NCBI RefSeq assembly: GCF_016583785.1
Contig: NZ_NRRU01000026.1
Coordinates: 1 to 53,871 of the forward strand
Reading direction: 5' to 3'
DNA length: 53,871 bases
Source of the DNA: Rubrivivax gelatinosus
Lineage (GTDB): Bacteria > Pseudomonadota > Gammaproteobacteria > Burkholderiales > Burkholderiaceae_C
In this document: piece after piece, positions 30,834 to 38,878 of the stretch
Position numbering within the stretch: position 1 is the first letter of the stretch
Layout: each line of letters begins with the position of its first letter
Notes under the pieces: generated by a model
What the model saw: the letters and a program-made list of their open reading frames with translations, nothing else
What the model was told of the DNA's origin: nothing
The model's database searches: none
Made by a program: the position numbers and the translations under genes

Positions 30834-32192
30834 TTGATTCCGAAACTCAACGGCCTGTCGGCCGTCGCCCTGGCCGCCGCGGCGGCGTTCGCCTGCGGCA
30901 GCGCGCAGGCACAGGACGGCAGCGTGCAGATCTACGGCACGCTGGACCTCAGCGCCGACCGCATCGACAAGTCCGAAGGCAACGTGACCGGCACCGTCCA
31001 GGGGCTGGCCGGTGCGAACTCGGTGGTGTCGCCGGCGCAGAAGCAGACCCGGCTGGCGCCGAGCATGACGCGCCAGTCGCACCTCGGCCTGCGCGGCACC
31101 GAGCCGCTGGGCGGCGGCTGGGAGGCCAAGTTCACGCTCGAAGGCTCGGTCATCGCCGACACCGGCACGATGGGCAACGACGGCCGGATGTGGGGCCGCC
31201 AGGCCTGGGTCGCGCTGACGACGCCGGCCGGCGAAGTGCGCCTGGGTCGTCAGGTCTCGCCGATGCTGGCCGCCTACTTCCTCGGCACGCTCGACGGCAT
31301 CGGCGGTACCGACCTGTTCGCCACCGGCGTCGCGCTGAACAACCTGCAGACCTACCAGGACAACGTCATCAGCTACGGCCTGCGCCAGGGTGCCTGGGCG
31401 GGGCGGATCTCCTACTCGCCGAACGCCGGCGCGGCAGCGCGCATCAGCCCGGTGCGCTCGACCGCGACGACCACGCCGACCGGCACGATCCCGGCGTCGG
31501 GCTCCGCGCCGCAGCTGGGCCAGATCCTGGGCGGCCTGACCGCGGGTGCCGAGAGCGACGACGGCCGCGGCAAGACCTGGGGCGCGATGGTGGCGTACCT
31601 GGGCGACGAGCTGAAGGCCGTCGCGGCCTACAACCGCAACGACCTGTCGAACGTGCAGCTGGGCCTGCCGTTCCGGGTGACGCCGCTGTCGCCGGACGGG
31701 TTCCTGCCGCTGTTCAACACCGACAACTTCACGAGCTACATGCTCGCCGCGAAGTACAAGTTCGCATTCGGCACCGAGCTCGGCGGCAGCTACTACCAGG
31801 GCCAGCTCGAGGAGACCGGCGACACCGATCCGAAGATGCGCGTGCTGGCGATCGCGGCCAAGCACACGATCGGCTCGCTCGACCTGATCGGCCAGCTGAT
31901 GCAGGCCAAGTTCACCAACTTCACCAAGGGCAAGGACAGCGGCTTCATGCTCGGCGCCGACTACAACTTCTCCAAGCGCACCGCGGTCTTCGTGCGTGCC
32001 GGCCGGGTGAAGGACGACCGCGGCAACATCTCCAACGGCAACCCGGCGCTGGGCGGCGCCGGCCTGGCCGGCGGCCCGATCGCGCTGCTGGTGCCGCTGG
32101 GTTCGACCGAGGTGCCGCTGTTCTCGGGCGCCGGCATGAACATCGGTGCCGACACCAAGATGTTCGGCTTCGGCATGCGCCACACGTTCTGA
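30834..32192 (+). CDS. Outer membrane porin (Gram-negative trimeric type)
   Basis: 452 aa general-diffusion porin of the betaproteobacterial OmpC/Omp32-like family. It starts at TTG 30834 with AGGAGA (30822-30827) 6 nt upstream. The signal peptide ends AQA (residue 26) and the mature protein begins QDGSVQIYGTLDLS, the usual first strand. Later typical segments are HLGLRGTEPLGGGWEAKFTLEG, GRQAWVAL and VRLGRQ. It ends FGFGMRHTF, with the C-terminal Phe recognised by the BAM machinery. Mid-protein inserts (around 215-250, Ser/Thr/Pro-rich) are probably extracellular loops. A strong terminator follows. Confidence 0.93.
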   Translation: MIPKLNGLSAVALAAAAAFACGSAQAQDGSVQIYGTLDLSADRIDKSEGNVTGTVQGLAGANSVVSPAQKQTRLAPSMTRQSHLGLRGTEPLGGGWEAKFTLEGSVIADTGTMGNDGRMWGRQAWVALTTPAGEVRLGRQVSPMLAAYFLGTLDGIGGTDLFATGVALNNLQTYQDNVISYGLRQGAWAGRISYSPNAGAAARISPVRSTATTTPTGTIPASGSAPQLGQILGGLTAGAESDDGRGKTWGAMVAYLGDELKAVAAYNRNDLSNVQLGLPFRVTPLSPDGFLPLFNTDNFTSYMLAAKYKFAFGTELGGSYYQGQLEETGDTDPKMRVLAIAAKHTIGSLDLIGQLMQAKFTNFTKGKDSGFMLGADYNFSKRTAVFVRAGRVKDDRGNISNGNPALGGAGLAGGPIALLVPLGSTEVPLFSGAGMNIGADTKMFGFGMRHTF

Positions 32193-32213
32193 GCGCGACG
32201 GCTCCGACCCCGA

Positions 32214-32238
32214 CGCCCCGGCCCGCCGGGGCGTTTTT
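32214..32238 (+). terminator. Rho-independent terminator of the porin gene
   Basis: 8-bp stem CGCCCCGG / CCGGGGCG with a CCCG loop and five T residues, 21 bp after the porin stop. Confidence 0.9.
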
Positions 32239-32251
32239 CATCCTGCGGAGC

Positions 32252-32282
32252 AAAAAAAAGCGCCTGTCCGGGGACAGGCGCT
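32252..32282 (-). terminator. Rho-independent terminator after tRNA-Gly
   Basis: On the minus strand a stem of up to 11 bp (AGCGCCTGTCC / GGACAGGCGCT) is followed by eight T residues. It begins 12 bp past the tRNA 3' end and stands back to back with the porin terminator. Confidence 0.9.
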
Positions 32283-32294
32283 GGCATGCGATCT

Positions 32295-32368
32295 TGGAGC
32301 GGGTGAAGGGAATCGAACCCTCGTATGAAGCTTGGGAAGCTGCCGTTCTACCATTGAACTACACCCGC
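32295..32368 (-). tRNA. tRNA-Gly (anticodon CCC)
   Basis: Read on the minus strand: acceptor GCGGGTG pairs with CACCCGC; the D-arm contains TAGTTCAATGGTAGAAC; the anticodon loop TTCCCAA gives CCC (decodes GGG); the T-arm is AGGGTTCGATTCCCT; discriminator T and CCA are encoded. In the anticodon stem GCAGC faces GCTTC, leaving one C·U mismatch at pair 28:42; all other stems are complete. It matches the tRNA-Gly isoacceptor pattern closely. Confidence 0.95.
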
Positions 32369-32379
32369 GCAGGGGCCGC

Positions 32380-32385
32380 ATTCTA
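32380..32385 (-). promoter_or_regulatory. Candidate -10 box of tRNA-Gly
   Basis: TAGAAT on the minus strand, 11 nt before the mature 5' end. No consensus -35 at 17 nt. Confidence 0.4.
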
Positions 32386-32433
32386 GCCCGAGCCGCGGGC
32401 TTCGGCGCGGCGCTCGCTACACTGCGCGCCCTC

Positions 32434-33111
32434 ATGGAAGACACAGCACAACGACGGATCCGCAGCTACGTGCTGCGTGGCGGGCGCATGGGCACCGGGC
32501 AGCAGCGCGCGCTGGCCGAACTGGGGCCGCGCTACGTCCTGCCCTTCACACCGCAGCCCCCCGACTGGGGCGCGGTCTTCGGCCGCAGCGCGCCGCTGCT
32601 GCTGGAAGTGGGTTTCGGCATGGGCGACGCCACCGCGCAGGTGGCCGCCGCGGCACCCGAGCGCGACCTGATCGGCGTCGAGGTGCACGAGGCCGGCATC
32701 GGCGCGCTGCTGCGCCACATCGGCGAGAAGCAGCTGGGCAACGTGCGCATCCTGCGCCACGACGCGGTCGAGGTGCTGCGCGAGATGGTGGCCCCGGGCA
32801 CGCTGGCCGGCGTGCACGTCTGGTTCCCCGACCCCTGGCACAAGAAGCGCCACCACAAGCGCCGGCTGATCCAGCCCGACTTCGTCGAGCTCGTCGCCAG
32901 CCGGCTGGCGCCCGGCGGCTACCTGCACTGCGCGACCGACTGGCAGCCCTATGCCGAGCAGATGCTGGAGGTGCTCGCGGCCAGCTCGCTGGCCAACACC
33001 GCGGCGGCTTACGCCGAACGCCCGGCGTGGCGGCCGCTGACCAAGTTCGAGGCCCGCGGCCTGCGCCTGGGCCACGGCGTCTGGGACCTGCTCTTTACTC
33101 GGCCCAGTTGA
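32434..33111 (+). CDS. trmB: tRNA (guanine-N7-)-methyltransferase
   Basis: 225 aa enzyme that forms m7G46 in the tRNA variable loop. SAM motif I is [15 protein letters not shown]; the post-motif acid is in [15 protein letters not shown]; the family signature [15 protein letters not shown] and the C-terminal [17 protein letters not shown] are intact. ATG 32434 follows TACACT (32418-32423) by 10 nt with no Shine-Dalgarno. It overlaps the 3' end of convergent uppP by 17 bp. It sits next to a tRNA gene on the opposite strand. Confidence 0.96.
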   Translation: MEDTAQRRIRSYVLRGGRMGTGQQRALAELGPRYVLPFTPQPPDWGAVFGRSAPLLLEVGFGMGDATAQVAAAAPERDLIGVEVHEAGIGALLRHIGEKQLGNVRILRHDAVEVLREMVAPGTLAGVHVWFPDPWHKKRHHKRRLIQPDFVELVASRLAPGGYLHCATDWQPYAEQMLEVLAASSLANTAAAYAERPAWRPLTKFEARGLRLGHGVWDLLFTRPS

Positions 33112-33952
33112 CGACCCCGGTCCACGCGGTCACCAGCACCAGGCAGCCGAAGACGATGCGGTACCAGGCGAAGACCGTGAAGTCGTGGCTCGAGACGTAG
33201 CGGATCAACCAGCGGATGCACAGCAGCGCGCTCGCGAACGCGAACAGCGAGCCGACCACGAACAGCGGCAGGTCGCCCCAGTGCAGCGCGTCGCGCTGCT
33301 TGAGCACCGAGTAGGCACCGGCGCCGATCAGCGTCGGGATGCCGAGATAGAAGCTGAACTCGGTGGCGCAGCGGCGCGAGAAGCCGAACAGCATCGAGCC
33401 GATGATGGTCGAGCCGGAGCGGCTGGTGCCCGGGATCAGCGCCAGGCACTGCACCAGGCCGACCTTCAGCGCGTCGGCCGGCGTCATGTCGTCGACGCTC
33501 TCGACGCGCGCGCGGCGGGTGCCTTCGAGGTCACGCACGCCGAAGGCGCGGCGGTGGCGGCGCTCGACGAGCAGGATGATGAAGCCGCCGACGATGAAGG
33601 CCGTGGCCACCGGCACCGGGTGGAACAGGTGTTCCTTGACGAGCTTGCCGAAGGCCAGCCCCAGCACCACCGCCGGGATGAAGGCGATCAGCACATTGAG
33701 CGCGAAGCGCCGCGCCACCGGGTCGCGGCCGATGCCGCGGACCGTGCTCCCCAGGCGCTCCCGGTATTCCCAGACGACTGCGAACATGGCGCCCGTCTGG
33801 ATCGCGATCTCGAAGACCTTGGCGGTCTCGCCGGTGAAGTCGAGCAGCGAACCCGCGAGAATCAGATGCCCGGTGGAGGAAATCGGCAGGAACTCGGTCA
33901 GGCCCTCCACGATCCCCATGATCGCGGCCTTGGCCAGCAGCAGCAGATCCAA
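33095..33952 (-). CDS. uppP: Undecaprenyl-diphosphate phosphatase
   Basis: 285 aa inner-membrane enzyme (BacA/UppP) that recycles the C55-PP lipid carrier for peptidoglycan and O-antigen; overproduction gives bacitracin resistance in other bacteria. The active-site motif 1 is [16 protein letters not shown] (Glu16 and Glu20) and motif 2 is [10 protein letters not shown]. About eight hydrophobic segments. GAGGGG lies upstream of ATG 33952, and TATGAT (33985-33990) is a candidate -10. Its end overlaps trmB by 17 bp on the opposite strand. Confidence 0.96.
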   Translation of the reverse strand: MDLLLLAKAAIMGIVEGLTEFLPISSTGHLILAGSLLDFTGETAKVFEIAIQTGAMFAVVWEYRERLGSTVRGIGRDPVARRFALNVLIAFIPAVVLGLAFGKLVKEHLFHPVPVATAFIVGGFIILLVERRHRRAFGVRDLEGTRRARVESVDDMTPADALKVGLVQCLALIPGTSRSGSTIIGSMLFGFSRRCATEFSFYLGIPTLIGAGAYSVLKQRDALHWGDLPLFVVGSLFAFASALLCIRWLIRYVSSHDFTVFAWYRIVFGCLVLVTAWTGVVNWAE

Positions 33953-34014
33953 ACTCGTTCCCCTCCGGTGCGACGAAGCCGCGGATCATAGGGCCCGCCC
34001 ACGACGGGCCGAAG

Positions 34015-34584
34015 TCACCGCGGCGCGTCGGTGAAGCGCAGCAGCAGCGCGCCGGGCTCGATCTCGATGCGCTCGGGCACCAGGCCGGCAAGGCGCAGGC
34101 GTTCGGCGCGCTGCGGCGGCAGGCGGTAGACGACGGCGCCCTCGAGCGCACGTTCGACCACCAGCGCTCCCAGGCGCTCGGCCGGCAGCGGCGCCCGCCC
34201 GCCGTGGCTGTCGAGTTCGAAGCGGCCGACCCGCACCTCGGCCAGGCGCAACGTCTGGTCGGCCGCGGCCCAGCGCAGCGCGGCGTCGAACTCGAGCCGG
34301 CCGTCGGCGCGGCCGTCGAACAGACGTTCGTGCGCGGCGACTTCGACGCTGGCCGCGATCCGCTGGCGCTCGGGCAGCAGGCCGATGCGCGGCGCCGAGA
34401 CGTCGAGCTCCACGATCTCCAGCACGCGCCGGCGCAGCGGGAACTCGCGCGCCGCCAGGCGCTGCAGTTCGGCTTCGTCGACACGCAGGCTGCGGCCCAG
34501 GCCGAGACTGCCGCAGCCGGCGATGCCGAGCACGGCAACCAGGCCGAAGCCGAAGCAGGCCCGGCGCGTCAGGTTCTGATCCAT
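34015..34584 (-). CDS. DUF1439-type lipoprotein (YceB-like)
   Basis: 189 aa. Lipobox GIAGC (Cys24) follows an Arg-containing n-region (NLTRRACFG). The mature protein is built of alternating beta strands (LRVDEAELQRLAAREFPL, LDVSAPRIGLLPERQRI, LEFDAALRWAAADQTLRL), as in DUF1439/YceB lipid-binding-like lipoproteins. The function is unknown. ATG 34584 has TAGAAT 6 nt upstream and no Shine-Dalgarno. It diverges from tetR with 57 bp between starts. Confidence 0.85.
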   Translation of the reverse strand: MDQNLTRRACFGFGLVAVLGIAGCGSLGLGRSLRVDEAELQRLAAREFPLRRRVLEIVELDVSAPRIGLLPERQRIAASVEVAAHERLFDGRADGRLEFDAALRWAAADQTLRLAEVRVGRFELDSHGGRAPLPAERLGALVVERALEGAVVYRLPPQRAERLRLAGLVPERIEIEPGALLLRFTDAPR

Positions 34585-34590
34585 CGCCCG

Positions 34591-34596
34591 ATTCTA
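34591..34596 (-). promoter_or_regulatory. Candidate -10 box of the DUF1439 lipoprotein gene
   Basis: TAGAAT on the minus strand, 6 nt before the ATG, in the 57-bp divergent promoter shared with tetR. Confidence 0.4.
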
Positions 34597-34606
34597 GAAA
34601 GCGCTC

Positions 34607-34635
34607 TTGCCCGGCCTGCGGGCGCTGGGTACATT
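34607..34635 (+). promoter_or_regulatory. Sigma-70-type promoter of tetR
   Basis: TTGCCC (34607-34612), 17-nt spacer, TACATT (34630-34635). The -10 ends 6 nt before the tetR ATG, so transcription should begin at about the A of the start codon. It is the best-matched promoter in the window. Confidence 0.55.
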
Positions 34636-34639
34636 CGAT

Positions 34640-34659
34640 TAATGACCGAAAAGTCATTA
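34640..34659. promoter_or_regulatory. Palindromic operator over the tetR start codon
   Basis: TAATGAC-CGAAAA-GTCATTA: perfect 7-bp arms with a 6-bp centre. The left arm contains the ATG of tetR (34642). It lies directly at the predicted transcription start, the position expected for an autorepressing TetR site. Confidence 0.65.
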
Positions 34660-35319
34660 GAACCGAAGCCACCGCGCCGCCGCCGCAAGGAAGCCCGGCC
34701 CCAGGAACTGCTGGCAGCCGCGCTCGCGCTGTTCGTCGAGAAGGGCTACGCGGCGACCCACTCGGACGAGGTTGCGCGCCGCGCCGGCGTCTCCAAGGGC
34801 ACGCTCTACCTCTACTATCCGAGCAAGGACGAGCTGTTCAAGGCCGTCGTGCGGGCGACCTTGTCCAACCTGATCGCCGAGGCCGCGCAGCTCGCCGAGC
34901 AGCACCAGGGCACGACCGCCGAGCTGCTGCTGCAGATCGGCGGCATCTGGTGGGAGCGCATCGGCAGCCGCCCGGCCGCCGGCCTGCACCGGGTGCTGCT
35001 GGCCGAGCTGCCGCACTTCCCCGAGCTGCAGCGCTTCTACGCCGACGAGGTGGTGGCGCCGGCGGACCAGCTGTTCACCCGGGCGCTGCAACGCGGCATC
35101 GATCGCGGCGAGTTCCGGCCGGTACCGCTGGACGAGGCCTGCTACGCGCTGATCGCGCCGCTGCTGCTGCGCGCGCTGGACAACGGTACGCTCTGGGCAC
35201 CGCCGAGCACGATGCCGCCCGAGCGCCTGCTGGCGACCCAGATCGACATCCTGCTGCGCGGCATCGAGCGCCGCGACGGCCCGGCGCCGGAGCAAGCGGG
35301 CAGGCGCGGCGCCGCCTAG
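34642..35319 (+). CDS. TetR/AcrR-family transcriptional repressor
   Basis: 225 aa. A basic N-terminal tail (PKPPRRRRKEARPQE) precedes the TetR DNA-binding domain (about 20-66) with ALALFVEKGYAATHSDEVAR and the recognition helix region RRAGVSKGTLYLYYPSKDELF. The C-terminal part (70-210) is an all-helical ligand/dimerisation domain. The palindrome at 34640-34659 indicates self-repression. The next genes (PCMT-like and tolC) are co-oriented and are likely targets, by analogy with efflux repressors. Confidence 0.93.
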   Translation: MTEKSLEPKPPRRRRKEARPQELLAAALALFVEKGYAATHSDEVARRAGVSKGTLYLYYPSKDELFKAVVRATLSNLIAEAAQLAEQHQGTTAELLLQIGGIWWERIGSRPAAGLHRVLLAELPHFPELQRFYADEVVAPADQLFTRALQRGIDRGEFRPVPLDEACYALIAPLLLRALDNGTLWAPPSTMPPERLLATQIDILLRGIERRDGPAPEQAGRRGAA

Positions 35320-35322
35320 AAT
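35317..35322 (+). promoter_or_regulatory. Candidate -10 box upstream of the PCMT-like gene
   Basis: TAGAAT overlapping the tetR stop codon, 41 nt before ATG 35364. No clear -35. Confidence 0.3.
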
Positions 35323-35363
35323 CCACACAGCCCGGACTCCCATACCCAGCACGGTATAGCGAC

Positions 35364-36038
35364 ATGAACACCGAACTCGCCCGCTTCAACATGATCGAGC
35401 AGCAGATCCGCCCCTGGGAGGTGCTGGACGAGAACGTGCTGTCGCTGCTGGCGACGGTGCGGCGCGAGGACTTCGTGCCGGCCGCGCTCAAACCCCTGGC
35501 CTTCGCCGACCTGCAGGTGCCGCTGATCGCCGACGAGCCGCACGGCCCGGCGATGCTCGAGCCCAAGATCCAGGCCCGGCTGCTGCAGGAGCTGCAGGTG
35601 CAGCGCCACGAGAAGGTGCTCGAGATCGGCACCGGCTCGGGCTTCATGGCCGCGCTGCTGGCGCACCGGGCGCAGCAGGTCCACACGCTGGAATGCCGCC
35701 CTGCGCTGGTCGCCCAGGCGCGCGAGAACCTGCGCCGCGCCAGCGTCACGACCGCGCGCGTGCTCGAGGTTACGCCCGAGGAAGGCGCGCGCGGCCTGCC
35801 GGCCGAGGCGCCGTTCGACGTCATCGTGCTGTCGGGCTCGGTCGCCGAGGTGCCGCGTGCGCTGCTCGAGCAGCTGAAGGTCGGCGGCCGGCTCGCCGCC
35901 ATCGTCGGCGAGCTGCCGATCATGCGTGCCAAGCTGTTCACGCGCGCCGGCGAAAGCTCCTGGTCCGAAGTGGAGCTGTTCGACACCGTCGCGCCGCGGC
36001 TCCAGGGTTTCGCCGAGCGCCCTCGTTTCGCGTTCTGA
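35364..36038 (+). CDS. PCMT-family methyltransferase-like protein, active-site motif altered
   Basis: 224 aa. It has the fold of protein-L-isoaspartate O-methyltransferase: SAM motif I VLEIGTGSGFMAALLAHRA, acidic strand HTLECRPALVAQAREN and post-motif APFDVIVLSGSVAEVP. The N-terminal segment that in true Pcm holds the invariant G-Q-T-I-S-x-P reads ADEPHGPAMLEPKIQAR, so the catalytic-type serine is missing. It may bind SAM without repairing isoaspartate, or act on another substrate. It is placed between tetR and tolC, an order I associate with Burkholderiales. Confidence 0.85.
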   Translation: MNTELARFNMIEQQIRPWEVLDENVLSLLATVRREDFVPAALKPLAFADLQVPLIADEPHGPAMLEPKIQARLLQELQVQRHEKVLEIGTGSGFMAALLAHRAQQVHTLECRPALVAQARENLRRASVTTARVLEVTPEEGARGLPAEAPFDVIVLSGSVAEVPRALLEQLKVGGRLAAIVGELPIMRAKLFTRAGESSWSEVELFDTVAPRLQGFAERPRFAF

Positions 36039-36200
36039 AGCCGGCGATGCGCACGCGCCGGCCTGCAGTCCATCGCCCCGGGCGGCCGGTCGGCACCGCG
36101 CCGGGCGCCGCCCGTCGCATCGGGGCGGCGCCGGCGCCGCAGCCGCGCTAGAACCGCGGCTCGTGCTGCACGACATACGAAGAACCGAGGAAAACGTTCC
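36039..36200 (+). other. Intergenic region upstream of tolC
   Basis: 162 bp, no gene. GC-rich stretches with short inverted repeats (GGCGCCGGCGCC near 36126-36137); TAGAAC (36149-36154) is a possible -10; GAGGA lies about 10 nt before the tolC ATG. Confidence 0.35.
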
Positions 36201-37535
36201 ATGCGCCCGTTGCGTCCGATCCTGTCCCGGCTCGCGCTGGCCAGCGCCTTCGCGCTCGGCCTGCCCGCGGCCGTCCACGCCCAGAGCCTGTCCGAGCTCT
36301 ACCAGGCCGCGCGCGCCTACGACGCGACCTACCTCGCGGCGCGCGCGCAGGCCGAGTCGGCCGAGTACCAGATCGCGCAGACCCGCGCGCTGAACCGCCC
36401 GGTCGCCGCGCTCAACGCCAGCGCCGTCGGCAGCGAGTACCGCCCGCTGTCCTACGAACGCGGCACCTACAACACCGCCTCGGCGTCGGTCGACGCGAGC
36501 ATGCCGCTGTTCAACCGCAGCAACTCGGTCGCGATCGAGCAGGCCGAACGTTCGCTCGCGTCGTCGCAGGCGGCGCTCGAAGCCGCCGAGCAGGACCTGA
36601 TCGTGCGTATCGCCCAGGCCTACTTCGACGTGCTGGCGGCACAGGACGCGCTCGGCACGACACGCGCCAGCAAGACCGCGATCACCGAGCAGCTGGCCTC
36701 GGCCAAGCGCAACTTCGAGGTCGGGACCGCGACGATCACCGACACGCGCGAAGCGCAGGCGCGTTTCGACCTCGCCACCGCCGAGGAGATCGCCGCCGAG
36801 AACCTGCTGCGCACGCGCCGCGTCGCGCTGGACACGCTGGTCGGCCGCATCGGCACCGACCCGAAGCCGCTGGCCACGCCGGTGGTGCTGCCCGCGCCGC
36901 AACCGGCCGACCCCGAGCAGTGGGTCTCGACCGCCGAAGGCAGCCACCCCTCGATCCGCCGGGCCCAGGTGGCCTACGACATCGCGCGCCTGGAGACCGA
37001 ACGCGCACGTGCCGGCCACCTGCCGACGCTGGACCTCGTCGCCACCGCAGAACGCCAGCGCGTCGGCGGCAGCTCGGTCGCGATCAACACCTCCAGCGGC
37101 TACACCAACACCTACAGCATGGGCGTGCAGTTCAAGCTGCCGCTGTACACCGGCAACGCGACCCAGAACCGGGTGCGCGAGACCTTGCTGCTGGAGGAGA
37201 GCTCGCGCAACGACCTGGAGGCGGCGCGCCGCAACGTCGCGCTGAACGCGCGCACCGCGCTGTTCGCGGTGCAGTCGGGCATCGCCCAGGTCAAGGCCTA
37301 CGAGGCCGCCGAGAGCTCGAGCAAGCTGTCGCTGGACGCCACGCAACTCGGCTACCGCGTCGGCGTGCGCGTCAACCTCGACGTGCTCGACGCCCAGCGC
37401 GCGCTGTTCGAGACCCAGCGTGACCTGGCGCGTGCGCGCTACGACGTGCTCGTCAATACGCTCAAGCTGCGCCAGGCGGCCGGCCAGCTCGCGGTCACCG
37501 ACGTCGAGTCGGTGAACTCGCTGCTGGCACGCTGA
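36201..37535 (+). CDS. tolC: TolC-family outer membrane efflux/secretion channel
   Basis: 444 aa outer-membrane duct for tripartite efflux pumps and type I secretion. Signal peptide 1-27 (AAVHA/QSLSELYQ). Two OEP repeats follow: first half AYDATYLAARAQAESAEYQIAQ, second half EGSHPSIRRAQVAYDIARLETER. Conserved strand and helix segments are QFKLPLYTGNATQNRVRETLL and VLDAQRALFETQRDLARARYD. Length and repeats match TolC of type I systems. No inner-membrane pump or adaptor gene is adjacent. The upstream tetR may govern it. It is convergent with waaA (18 bp between stops). Confidence 0.93.
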   Translation: MRPLRPILSRLALASAFALGLPAAVHAQSLSELYQAARAYDATYLAARAQAESAEYQIAQTRALNRPVAALNASAVGSEYRPLSYERGTYNTASASVDASMPLFNRSNSVAIEQAERSLASSQAALEAAEQDLIVRIAQAYFDVLAAQDALGTTRASKTAITEQLASAKRNFEVGTATITDTREAQARFDLATAEEIAAENLLRTRRVALDTLVGRIGTDPKPLATPVVLPAPQPADPEQWVSTAEGSHPSIRRAQVAYDIARLETERARAGHLPTLDLVATAERQRVGGSSVAINTSSGYTNTYSMGVQFKLPLYTGNATQNRVRETLLLEESSRNDLEAARRNVALNARTALFAVQSGIAQVKAYEAAESSSKLSLDATQLGYRVGVRVNLDVLDAQRALFETQRDLARARYDVLVNTLKLRQAAGQLAVTDVESVNSLLAR

Positions 37536-37553
37536 GACCGGTTGCCGCCCGGT

Positions 37554-38837
37554 TCAGGCCGGCGGCAGCAGCTCGACGATGGCGTGTGCCATGCGCTCGG
37601 CGGCGCCGCGGTGCCGGGCAGAGAACACCAGCGCCGCCTGCACGCGCTCGCCCCGTGCCGGGTCCAGCGCCAGCGCCACCGCCTGCGCGACGCCGTCGGC
37701 CATGTCGGTGGCCCGCAGCGCCGCACCGGCGGCCAGCGACATCTCGGCCGCCTGCTCGAAATTGAAGGTGTGCGGCCCCATCACCAGCGGGCAGCCGCAG
37801 GCGGCGGCTTCGATCAGGTTCTGGCCGCCCAGCGGCGCGAAGCTGCCGCCCAGCAGCGCCGCGTCGGCGGCGGCGTAATACAGCGGCATCTCGCCGATCG
37901 AGTCGCCGAGCCAGACGTCGGCGGCGGCGGCATCGGCCGGCGGCCCCTCGCCCCAGCCGCTGCGCCGCGCGCATGACAGCCCGGCAGCCCCGACCCTCTG
38001 CGCCACCGCGTCGAAACGCTGCGGGTGCCGCGGCACCAGCAGCAGCAGCGGGCGCGGCGCCTCCAGCCGGCGCCAGGCTTCGAGCAGCAGCTCCTCCTCG
38101 CCTTCACGCGTCGACGCGGCGAGCACGACCGGCCGCGCCAGCGCCGCGCGCCAGGCGCGGCCGCGCTCGACCAGCGCCGGGTTCGGCGAGACGTCGAACT
38201 TCAGGTTGCCCATCACCTGCACCGCCGGCGCGCCGCCTTCTTCGAGGCGGCGGGCGTCGTCGTCGGTCTGCGCCAGCACGCGCGCGAAGCTGGCGACCGC
38301 CGGGCGCATCAGCGCACGCAGGCGCTCGCCCTTGGCCAGGCTGCGTTCGGACAGGCGTGCGTTGGCCAGCACCATCGGCACGCCGGCGGCCCGCGCCGCG
38401 TCGAGCAGGTTGGGCCAGATTTCCGTTTCCATCAGCACGCCGACGGCCGGCTTGTGCTGGCGCAGGAACCGCCGCACCGCACCCGGCGTGTCGTAAGGCA
38501 GCCAGACCTGGGCGTCGCCGGGCTGCAGCAGCGCGGCTCCGGCTTCGCGGCCGGTGGCAGTGCCGTGCGTCAGCAGCAGGCCGCAGCCGGGCGCCAGCCG
38601 GCGCAGCGCCTGCAGCAGCGGCTCGCTGGCGCGGGTCTCGCCCAGCGACACCGCGTGCACCCAGATGCGGCCCTGGCGGCCGTCGCCGTCGCCGCCGGTG
38701 GCAAAACGTTCGGCCCAGGCGCTGCGGTAGGCCGGCTCTTCGCGCCCGCGCCACCACAGCTTGCCTAGGTAAAGCGGCGCGACCAGGCGCAGCCCGGTCG
38801 AGTAGGCCCAGCGGGCGAATGCGCCTTCGGCAGCCAT
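37554..38837 (-). CDS. waaA: 3-deoxy-D-manno-octulosonic acid (Kdo) transferase
   Basis: 427 aa membrane-associated glycosyltransferase (KdtA) that adds Kdo to lipid A precursor. The N-terminus has a membrane helix region (YSTGLRLVAPLYLGKLWW), the first Rossmann domain has HAVSLGETRASEPLL with acceptor-site Glu67, then METEIWPNLL, LANARLSERS and, in the donor domain, GGSFAPLGGQNLIEAAACG. ATG 38837 is chosen at MAAEGAF; the frame stays open far upstream into the next gene only because of the base composition. It lies 41 bp downstream of the phosphomannomutase gene on the same strand, consistent with an LPS/sugar-nucleotide unit. Confidence 0.95.
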   Translation of the reverse strand: MAAEGAFARWAYSTGLRLVAPLYLGKLWWRGREEPAYRSAWAERFATGGDGDGRQGRIWVHAVSLGETRASEPLLQALRRLAPGCGLLLTHGTATGREAGAALLQPGDAQVWLPYDTPGAVRRFLRQHKPAVGVLMETEIWPNLLDAARAAGVPMVLANARLSERSLAKGERLRALMRPAVASFARVLAQTDDDARRLEEGGAPAVQVMGNLKFDVSPNPALVERGRAWRAALARPVVLAASTREGEEELLLEAWRRLEAPRPLLLLVPRHPQRFDAVAQRVGAAGLSCARRSGWGEGPPADAAAADVWLGDSIGEMPLYYAAADAALLGGSFAPLGGQNLIEAAACGCPLVMGPHTFNFEQAAEMSLAAGAALRATDMADGVAQAVALALDPARGERVQAALVFSARHRGAAERMAHAIVELLPPA

Positions 38838-38878
38838 CAGTTGATTGCGCGGCGGAGTGGGTGCCCCGCCTTGCGCTC

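Noticed and set aside
35364..36038. Canonical isoaspartate repair methyltransferase (pcm)
   Set aside because: The active-site G-Q-T-I-S-x-P loop is absent, so I did not give the symbol pcm.
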